DNA from: Bacilli bacterium
GTDB lineage: Bacteria > Bacillota_I > Bacilli_A > RF39 > UBA660
DNA: 11,712 nucleotides
NCBI GenBank assembly: GCA_024693165.1
Contig: JAILLM010000019.1
Span: forward strand, 1-11,712
Direction: 5' to 3'
Shown piece by piece: positions 6,192 through 11,712 of the stretch. The position numbers and the translations under genes are program-made. Position 1 is the first letter of the stretch, and every line of letters starts with the position of its first letter. Under the pieces are notes generated by a model. The model made no database searches and had not been told where the DNA came from. It worked only from the letters and a program-made list of their open reading frames with translations.

Positions 6192-7310
6192 CTATAGACA
6201 ATTTTCTAAATCTGCAATAATAGCATCCTTATCCATATTTCTTCCAATGAATACAATTTTATTCATTTTATCTCCAAGTTCAGGATCCCAAGCATCTTTT
6301 ACATCTGGATTGTATTTTAAAATTTGTTCTTGTTCTTCTTTTGGCATATCAACAATCCAAGAACCAATTGATCTTAAAGTTTTTTCTTTACCAATCTTTT
6401 CAAAGATAATAGTTTCTCCATCTGTTTCTTCAGTCCAAAGGAAACCTTTTGCTCTAATAATCTTATCAGAGTATTTTTCAATAACATCTTGGAAAGGTTC
6501 TAATTTGAATGGTTTTCTATTATAGAATACAAAAGTAGTAATTCCATATTCATAAGCTTCACCATCTTCATGTTCTTCAGGATGTTCCATAGCTTCTACC
6601 CAACCTGCAGATGTTTGAACCTTTTCTAAATCAAAATTATTAGTGTCTAAAATAATATCATTATCTACTTCTGAATAATCAGTTTCAATGATTTCAGCAG
6701 CTGGATTTAAAGCATCCACAACTCCTTTAACTGAATCTAATTCTTCTTCAGTTACATCACTAACTTTATTAATCATAATTTGATTACAGAATTCAATTTG
6801 TTCAACTAAAAGTTTTTCTAAGTCTTCTTCATCATGTTCACTATTAATTAATGCATCCCCAGCATTAAATTCATTAACAAGTCTCTTTGCATCAACAACA
6901 GTTAAAACATTATCTAAATAACAAACCTTAGGTAAACCATAACTCATTGAAGTTTGTTCCATAACTGAGATAGTTTGAGCAATTGGAAGTGGTTCACAAA
7001 TACCACTTGCTTCAATAATGATGTAATCAAAATCTGGATTAGTTCCTAATGAAGTAAGTTGTTTCATTAAATCTTCTTTTAATGTACAACAAATACATCC
7101 ATTAGATAAAGGTACTACATCTCCTTTATCTTCTTGTTTAATATAACCTGATTTTAATACTAATTCTTCATCTATATTAACTTCACCAATATCATTGACT
7201 ATTAGTGCAATTCTCTTATCCTTATTCTTTTTTAAAATATTATTAATTAAAGTTGTTTTACCAGAACCTAAATAACCAGTAATAACTAAAACTGGAGTTC
7301 CTTTATTCAT
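6192..7310 (-). CDS. CobW/COG0523-family GTPase, putative metal chaperone
   Basis: G3E-class P-loop GTPase of the family that includes CobW, YjiA and zinc metallochaperones; it likely delivers or handles a metal ion using GTP. With the ATG at 7310 it has 372 residues. Walker A is GYLGSGKTT (12-20). GCICCT carries the metal-binding CxCC motif (Cys72, Cys74, Cys75). EASGICEP (100-107) corresponds to the family ExSG segment. The NKxD position reads NKVSD (181-185), so the Asp normally contacting guanine is Ser. An acidic His-bearing linker (about 241-255) leads into the CobW C-terminal domain (about 255-372). The ATG at 7310 is chosen over TTG at 7328 because AAGGAAG sits 7 nt before it. The gene is monocistronic between its own promoter and terminator, and no metal transporter or cobalamin gene is nearby to name the metal. 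Confidence 0.92.
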   Translation of the reverse strand: MNKGTPVLVITGYLGSGKTTLINNILKKNKDKRIALIVNDIGEVNIDEELVLKSGYIKQEDKGDVVPLSNGCICCTLKEDLMKQLTSLGTNPDFDYIIIEASGICEPLPIAQTISVMEQTSMSYGLPKVCYLDNVLTVVDAKRLVNEFNAGDALINSEHDEEDLEKLLVEQIEFCNQIMINKVSDVTEEELDSVKGVVDALNPAAEIIETDYSEVDNDIILDTNNFDLEKVQTSAGWVEAMEHPEEHEDGEAYEYGITTFVFYNRKPFKLEPFQDVIEKYSDKIIRAKGFLWTEETDGETIIFEKIGKEKTLRSIGSWIVDMPKEEQEQILKYNPDVKDAWDPELGDKMNKIVFIGRNMDKDAIIADLENCL

Positions 7311-7336
7311 AACAACACTTCCTTTCAATAGATTTA

Positions 7337-7365
7337 ATTTTAAGATAAAAAGAATAATGTGTCAA
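7337..7365 (-). promoter_or_regulatory. Promoter of the CobW-family gene, with its -35 mainly in the ldh terminator loop
   Basis: On the minus strand: consensus TTGACA (7360-7365), a 17-bp spacer, then TAAAAT (7337-7342). Initiation near 7330 gives a leader of about 20 nt ending in the AAGGAAG ribosome binding site. The -35 coincides with the 5-nt loop (7361-7365) plus one stem base of the ldh terminator. Confidence 0.65.
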
Positions 7366-7377
7366 ACATTATTCTTT
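7347..7377 (-). terminator. Intrinsic terminator of ldh, overlapping its stop codon
   Basis: A perfect 12-bp stem, AAAGAATAATGT (7349-7360) with ACATTATTCTTT (7366-7377), a 5-nt loop, and a U run on the minus strand. The stem begins in the last two sense codons of ldh and includes its TAA (7369-7371), so the terminator is partly coding. Confidence 0.85.
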
Positions 7378-8277
7378 AATACTTCTAATTGCATTCTTAA
7401 TTACTTTTATAGATGCATTAAATTTAGCTGTTTCTCTTTGAGTTAAGTTAATAGCTATGTTATCCTCTACTCCATTACGTCCAATAATCGCAGGATAACT
7501 AATATAAATATCATGTTTTTTATCATAAGTTGATACTGCAAGGATTCCATGTTCATCATTTAGAATCGCATTAGTAATTCTAACCATACTTACACCAATA
7601 CCAAAGTTAGTAAATCCTTTTTTATTTATAATTTCATAAGCAGCTGTTCTAACTCTTTCTTCAATCTCATTCATTTCTTGTTTAGTTAAATACTTATTTA
7701 TGTTTTGTGGACCAATATTTAAAGTACTCCATGGAACAAATTCAGAGTCTCCATGTTCACCAATTACATAACCATGAATACATTTATTACTAATATGAAG
7801 TTTTTCACCAATGATATAACGAAGTCTTGCACTATCAAGTGTAGTTCCAGTTCCGATTACTCTATTAGATGAAAGACCTGAATATTTATATGTAAGATGA
7901 GTCATTACATCAAGTGGATTAGTAGCTACTAAGAATATTCCATCAAAACCAGATTTCATTACTTCATCAACTATTGATTTAAATATCTTAGAGTTTTTAT
8001 TAATAAGATCCATTCTTGTTTCTCCAGGAGCTTGATTAGCACCAGCGGCTATTGCAACAATAGTAGCATCCTTACAATCTGAATAACTTCCAGCAGTAAT
8101 CTTCATCTTATTAGGAGCAAATGGTAAACAATGATTTAAATCCATTACTTCTCCTTCAATCTTATTCATATTAAGATCTATAAGTACTAACTCTTGAACT
8201 GCATTATCTTGATTTAAAAGTGAATATGCATAACTTAATCCAACATTTCCACATCCAATAATAACTACCTTATTCAT
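7369..8277 (-). CDS. ldh: L-lactate dehydrogenase
   Basis: Reduces pyruvate to L-lactate with NADH, regenerating NAD+ for glycolysis in the cytoplasm. The 302 residues show a Rossmann GCGNVG (8-13) with Asp34 for NAD; an active-site loop AGANQAPGETR, whose Gln82 marks lactate rather than malate specificity (malate enzymes have Arg) and whose Arg88 polarises the carbonyl; LDSARLR with Asp148 and substrate-binding Arg151; and GEHGDSE with catalytic His175. Arg153 and His168 match the two residues that bind fructose 1,6-bisphosphate in the Bacillus stearothermophilus enzyme (Arg173, His188), so allosteric activation is plausible. The ATG has an AGGTGAT ribosome binding site close upstream. It is a single-gene unit between the rpoC terminator and its own. 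Together with pyk it forms the terminal part of homolactic-type fermentation. Confidence 0.97.
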   Translation of the reverse strand: MNKVVIIGCGNVGLSYAYSLLNQDNAVQELVLIDLNMNKIEGEVMDLNHCLPFAPNKMKITAGSYSDCKDATIVAIAAGANQAPGETRMDLINKNSKIFKSIVDEVMKSGFDGIFLVATNPLDVMTHLTYKYSGLSSNRVIGTGTTLDSARLRYIIGEKLHISNKCIHGYVIGEHGDSEFVPWSTLNIGPQNINKYLTKQEMNEIEERVRTAAYEIINKKGFTNFGIGVSMVRITNAILNDEHGILAVSTYDKKHDIYISYPAIIGRNGVEDNIAINLTQRETAKFNASIKVIKNAIRSIKE

Positions 8278-8293
8278 ATTATCACCTATAATA

Positions 8294-8322
8294 AGTATAC
8301 CATAATAAAAAAAACCTTTAAA
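8294..8322 (-). promoter_or_regulatory. Weak candidate promoter of ldh
   Basis: TATACT (8294-8299) is a good -10 on the minus strand. At 17-bp spacing the -35 reads TTTAAA (8317-8322), inside the rpoC terminator stem. The leader would be very short, about 10 nt. It is supported mainly by the need for a promoter after the terminator. Confidence 0.3.
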
Positions 8323-8339
8323 TTGCTTTAAAGGTTTTT
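8307..8339 (-). terminator. Intrinsic terminator of rpoC
   Basis: A perfect 13-bp stem, AAAAACCTTTAAA (8310-8322) with TTTAAAGGTTTTT (8327-8339), and a 4-nt loop, followed by eight U on the minus strand. It lies 6 nt after the rpoC stop codon (8346-8348). Confidence 0.9.
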
Positions 8340-8345
8340 ATTTAA

Positions 8346-11300
8346 CTATTCTTCTGTATCAACAACTTCTAATTCAGATTCTTCATCATCGTTTAAGAAT
8401 TCATTTTCTAAAACTTCAGAAGCATCATCATTTAAGAATTCATGTTCAAGTTCAATTCCAACGTTATTGTATTCTCTGAAACCAGTACCAGCTGGGATTA
8501 GTTTACCAAGAATAACGTTTTCTTTTAGACCCTTAAGGTGATCAACTTTACCTCTAATAGAAGCATCAGTTAATACTCTTGTAGTTTCTTGGAATGAAGC
8601 TGCAGATAAGAATGAATCAGTTTCAAGAGCACTCTTAGTAATACCAAGGATAATTGGTTTTGCATTAGCAGGTACTCCACCAGTCATGATTACAGGTTTA
8701 TTAGCATCATTGAATTCATTCATTGATACTGTTAATCCTTCAACTAATGAAGAATCTCCTGCATCTACAACTTTAACTCTATTAATCATACGAGATGAGA
8801 TAATTTCGATATGTTTATCTGAGATATCAACACCTTGTGATTTATAAACTTTTTGAACTTCCTTAAGAATGTAGTTAAGAGTTGTAACTCTATCTGTTAC
8901 ATCAAGTAATTCTTTAGGAGAAATAGTACCTTCAGTAAGTTTATCTCCAGCAGCAACTTTGTCTCCAACTTCTACTCTTAATTTAGCTTCATATAATGTT
9001 GTATGTTCTTTAGATACTGAATCATTTTCAACTGTAACTTTCCATTTACCGTTAGCATTTTCAATCTTAGTAACTTCACCAGTAACTTCAGAGATTGTAG
9101 CTTTACCTTTTGGATTACGAGCTTCAAATAATTCTACTACTCTTGGAAGACCTTGAGTAATATCGTCTGCTCCGGCAACACCACCAGAGTGGAATGTTCT
9201 CATTGTTAATTGTGTACCAGGTTCACCGATTGATTGTGCAGCCATTACACCAACAGCTTCACCATTTTCAACGATATTTCCTGTAGCAGGGTTTTCACCG
9301 TAACACTTACGACAAATACCATCTCTTGATTGACAAGTAATTGCTGATCTAATTTCTACTGAAGTAATTCCAGCTTTCTTAATCTTCTTAGCAATACTTG
9401 GAGTGATGTATTCATCTTTTTCACAAATAACATCTTTAGTTTCTGGATTAATAACCTTCTTAGCAGCGTATCTTCCTGTAATTCTTTCAGATAGTGATTC
9501 AATTACTGAACCATCTTTTTCATCTATAAGATCAGATACAACTAATCCAGATAAGCAATGACAATCGTCATCATGAATAATAATGTCTTGAGCTACATCA
9601 ACAAGACGTCTTGTTAAGTAACCAGAGTCTGCTGTTCTTAACGCTTTATCAGCATTACCTTTACGAGTTCCGTGTGTATTTAAGAAGTATTCATTAACTG
9701 TTAATCCATCAACAAGTGATGAAGTAATAGGAATTTCTACTGTAGAACCGTCTGGTTTAGCCATTAATCCACGCATACCAGCCATTTGTCCGAATTGGTT
9801 AACAGAACCACGGGCACCAGATTTCATCATCATGAAGATTGGGTTTTCATTTGCAAGTTTATCAGATAATTCAGCAAACTCACCATGAACTTCGTTAGTA
9901 ACTTTAGCCCAAACGTCACAAACTGATGTATATCTTTCTTCTTCAGTTATAAGACCACGTTTAAATTGTTTATTAATCTTATCAACTTTTTCTTGTCCTT
10001 CAGCAATAATACCTTCCTTCTTAGTTGCAGGAGTAATATCATTCATTGAGAATGTAATACCAGCAATTGTAGAATACTTAAATCCTGTGTCTTTAAGTTT
10101 ATCAAGCATTACTGAAGTTTCAGTTGTTTTATATCTCTTGTAAACTTCTCCAATTGAGTTCTTTAAGTCTTTCTTAATGAAAGCTTCAGTTAAAGGCATC
10201 TTAGCAATAGCAACTGGAATATTAGTTCCCATTTCTAAGAAATACTTCATTGGAGTAATTCCTTCAATATTATCTTTTCCTGGTTCATTTAAGTATTGGA
10301 ATGAATCTGGAAAGATTTCATTGAATTTTAATTTACCTACTGTTGTAACAAGATATTTATCCATTACATCATCTAGGAATAATTTATGAGTAAATGATCT
10401 AACTGGAATAGCAATTCTAGTTTGTAAATCAATTTCTCTTCTTTCATAAGCCATTAATGCTTCATTAGAGTTCTTAAATACTTTACCTTCAGAAGTACCA
10501 TAAGGTTTCTTATGTCCATCTTCAACGTAATTATATCTTTCTAATTCTTCAATTCTAGCTTTCTTAGCTGATTCATCTTCAACTACTTCGATAGTTTGAG
10601 TTAAATATACATCTTTAGTATCTTTAAATACGATTTCATATGTATAAGTTCCAACTGTCTTAGTATCAACGTCAGCAAAATTCATTTCTAAGCTTTCGGC
10701 TACGATATCGATTGTTTCATCTCTATCAATATGTTTAATGTAATCTTTAACATCAGTAGATAACTTTTCACCTTTAGCAACGATAACAGTTTTAGCTTTT
10801 CTACCCATTTCCATAGTAATGTAGTAGTTACCTAATACCATATCTTGTCCAGGAGTAACGATTGGTTTTCCATTTGCTGGTGAAAGAATGTTGTTAGAAG
10901 ATAACATTAAGATTCTTGCTTCAGCTTTAGCTTCTTCAGATAGTGGTACATGGATAGCCATTTGGTCACCATCGAAGTCAGCGTTAAATCCAGTACAAAC
11001 AAGTGGATGTAATCTAATTGCTTTTCCTGGAACGATTTTAGGTTCAAATGCTTGAATACCTAGTCTATGTAGAGTTGGTGCACGGTTTAATAGTACTGGA
11101 TGTTCAACAATAACTTCCTCTACGATATCCCAAATTACATCATCTCTATTGTCGATAAGTTTCTTAGCTCCTTTAATATTGTGAGCAAGACCTTTTTCAA
11201 CTAATCCATTAATTACATGTGGTTTGAATAATTCAACAGCCATTTCTTTAGGTAAACCACATTGATACATCTTTAATGATGGACCAACTGCGATAACTGA

Positions 11301-11712
11301 ACGTCCTGAGTAGTCAACACGTTTACCAAGTAAGTTTTGTCTAAAACGTCCTTGTTTACCTTTTAACATTGAAGATAATGATTTTAATGGTCTTGATGAA
11401 GCATTAGTAATACTTCTACCTCTTCTACCATTATCGAATAATGTATCAACAGCTTCTTGAAGCATTCTCTTTTCGTTTTGAACGATAATTGAAGGAGCTC
11501 CAAGTTCTAATAATTTCTTAAGTCTATTATTTCTATTAATGATTCTTCTATATAAATCATTTAAGTCAGAAGTAGCAAATCTACCACCGTCTAATTGAAT
11601 CATAGGTCTTAAATCTGGTGGAATAACTGGAATACAGTCTAAAATCATCCATTCAGGTTTATTTCCTGATTCTTCAAAAGCAACTAAACAATCAAGTCTC
11701 TTGATTAATCTT
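8346..11712 (-). CDS. rpoC: RNA polymerase beta-prime subunit, N-terminal part beyond the window
   Basis: Catalytic subunit of RNA polymerase. The frame is open to the right edge: codons upstream of the Met at 11648 read ...GNKPEW before MILDCIPVIPPDLRP, the normal internal sequence, so that Met is not the start and roughly 200-230 residues, including the first zinc finger, are missing. Numbering from that Met: NADFDGD (222-228) binds the catalytic Mg; the bridge helix region holds MMMKSGARGSVNQFGQMAG (from 606); the second zinc site is formed by Cys696 or Cys698 with Cys772, Cys779 and Cys782; the trigger loop region (801-835) is continuous, without the insertion found in E. coli. An unusual insertion occupies about 283-383. 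The C-terminus is acidic with a duplicated EFLNDD motif. rpoB would be expected upstream, outside the window. Confidence 0.97.
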   Translation of the reverse strand, partial: RLIKRLDCLVAFEESGNKPEWMILDCIPVIPPDLRPMIQLDGGRFATSDLNDLYRRIINRNNRLKKLLELGAPSIIVQNEKRMLQEAVDTLFDNGRRGRSITNASSRPLKSLSSMLKGKQGRFRQNLLGKRVDYSGRSVIAVGPSLKMYQCGLPKEMAVELFKPHVINGLVEKGLAHNIKGAKKLIDNRDDVIWDIVEEVIVEHPVLLNRAPTLHRLGIQAFEPKIVPGKAIRLHPLVCTGFNADFDGDQMAIHVPLSEEAKAEARILMLSSNNILSPANGKPIVTPGQDMVLGNYYITMEMGRKAKTVIVAKGEKLSTDVKDYIKHIDRDETIDIVAESLEMNFADVDTKTVGTYTYEIVFKDTKDVYLTQTIEVVEDESAKKARIEELERYNYVEDGHKKPYGTSEGKVFKNSNEALMAYERREIDLQTRIAIPVRSFTHKLFLDDVMDKYLVTTVGKLKFNEIFPDSFQYLNEPGKDNIEGITPMKYFLEMGTNIPVAIAKMPLTEAFIKKDLKNSIGEVYKRYKTTETSVMLDKLKDTGFKYSTIAGITFSMNDITPATKKEGIIAEGQEKVDKINKQFKRGLITEEERYTSVCDVWAKVTNEVHGEFAELSDKLANENPIFMMMKSGARGSVNQFGQMAGMRGLMAKPDGSTVEIPITSSLVDGLTVNEYFLNTHGTRKGNADKALRTADSGYLTRRLVDVAQDIIIHDDDCHCLSGLVVSDLIDEKDGSVIESLSERITGRYAAKKVINPETKDVICEKDEYITPSIAKKIKKAGITSVEIRSAITCQSRDGICRKCYGENPATGNIVENGEAVGVMAAQSIGEPGTQLTMRTFHSGGVAGADDITQGLPRVVELFEARNPKGKATISEVTGEVTKIENANGKWKVTVENDSVSKEHTTLYEAKLRVEVGDKVAAGDKLTEGTISPKELLDVTDRVTTLNYILKEVQKVYKSQGVDISDKHIEIISSRMINRVKVVDAGDSSLVEGLTVSMNEFNDANKPVIMTGGVPANAKPIILGITKSALETDSFLSAASFQETTRVLTDASIRGKVDHLKGLKENVILGKLIPAGTGFREYNNVGIELEHEFLNDDASEVLENEFLNDDEESELEVVDTEE
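8384..8443 (-). repeat. Short tandem duplication in the rpoC 3' end
   Basis: Two 21-nt copies (8384-8404 and 8423-8443) differ at one base and are spaced 39 nt, exactly 13 codons. They encode the repeated EFLNDD in the acidic C-terminal tail. Confidence 0.8.
10500..10802 (-). other. Lineage-specific insertion of about 100 residues in RpoC, Ig-like in appearance
   Basis: In Bacillus RpoC the block GNYYLT is followed after about a dozen residues by FKNxxEAxxAY. Here GNYYITME (273-280) and VFKNSNEALMAY (390-401) are separated by roughly 100 extra residues. The middle part, including FADVDTKTVGTYTYEIVF and ending in TQTIEVVED (about residue 358), resembles the alternating strands of bacterial Ig-like DUF5011-type domains. 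A charged, probably helical stretch (about 359-372) closes the insert. The insertion is directly visible; the fold is inferred. Confidence 0.65.

Noticed and set aside
7311..7328. TTG at 7328 as start of the CobW-family gene
   Set aside because: It would place the AAGGAAG ribosome binding site inside the coding sequence; the ATG at 7310 lies 7 nt after that site and matches the family N-terminus.
1..11712. tRNA, rRNA, CRISPR arrays, insertion sequences or riboswitches
   Set aside because: None seen by eye: the gaps between genes are about 40-130 bases and are accounted for by terminators, promoters and ribosome binding sites.

Overview
The window comes from a very AT-rich, low-GC Gram-positive-type bacterium, most likely an uncultured, fermentative member of Bacillota/Bacilli near the Erysipelotrichales, RF39 or Mollicutes-related lineages. 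That placement is inferred from gene content and style: an L-lactate dehydrogenase, a short pyruvate kinase without the extra C-terminal domain found in Bacillus, a Firmicutes-type RNA polymerase beta-prime, strong GGAGG-type ribosome binding sites and intrinsic terminators with long U runs. TGA, TAG and TAA all serve as stops, so the genetic code is the ordinary one and not the Mycoplasma code.

Left part (1-2691, + strand): two tandem, overlapping membrane histidine kinases. The first is cut by the window edge. They are clearly paralogous, with the same multi-pass membrane sensor followed by HisKA and HATPase domains, but they have decayed in opposite places. The first keeps the phospho-accepting histidine (SHEIRTPL) and has lost the glycines of its G2 ATP-lid box. 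The second keeps complete N, G1 and G2 ATP boxes and has glutamate where the histidine should be. Together they look like one obligate, trans-phosphorylating split kinase. This is the most interesting feature of the window.

Right part (2736-11712, - strand): six genes read leftwards. From upstream to downstream they are rpoC (C-terminal portion, entering from the right edge), ldh, a COG0523/CobW-family GTPase, an ORF6N-domain DNA-binding protein with a PLD-like C-terminus, adenosine deaminase (add) and pyruvate kinase (pyk). Nearly every gene is a separate unit: perfect hairpin-plus-U terminators follow rpoC, ldh, the CobW gene and the ORF6N gene, and a bidirectional one lies between pyk and the kinase pair. 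Only add lacks one and may read into pyk. Promoters are packed tightly against these terminators. The CobW promoter's consensus -35 sits mainly in the loop of the ldh terminator.

Other points of note: rpoC carries an insertion of about 100 residues after the catalytic Mg motif region that resembles a bacterial Ig-like (DUF5011-like) domain. pyk has a good sigma-A-type promoter with a CcpA cre-like site at its predicted transcription start. The ORF6N gene appears to start at an AUU codon and contains a 29-nt near-perfect palindrome. pyk and ldh serve the pyruvate-to-lactate end of fermentation, add serves purine salvage, and the CobW protein probably serves metal handling. No tRNA, rRNA, insertion sequence or CRISPR array was seen, and no gene-free stretch exceeds about 130 bases.
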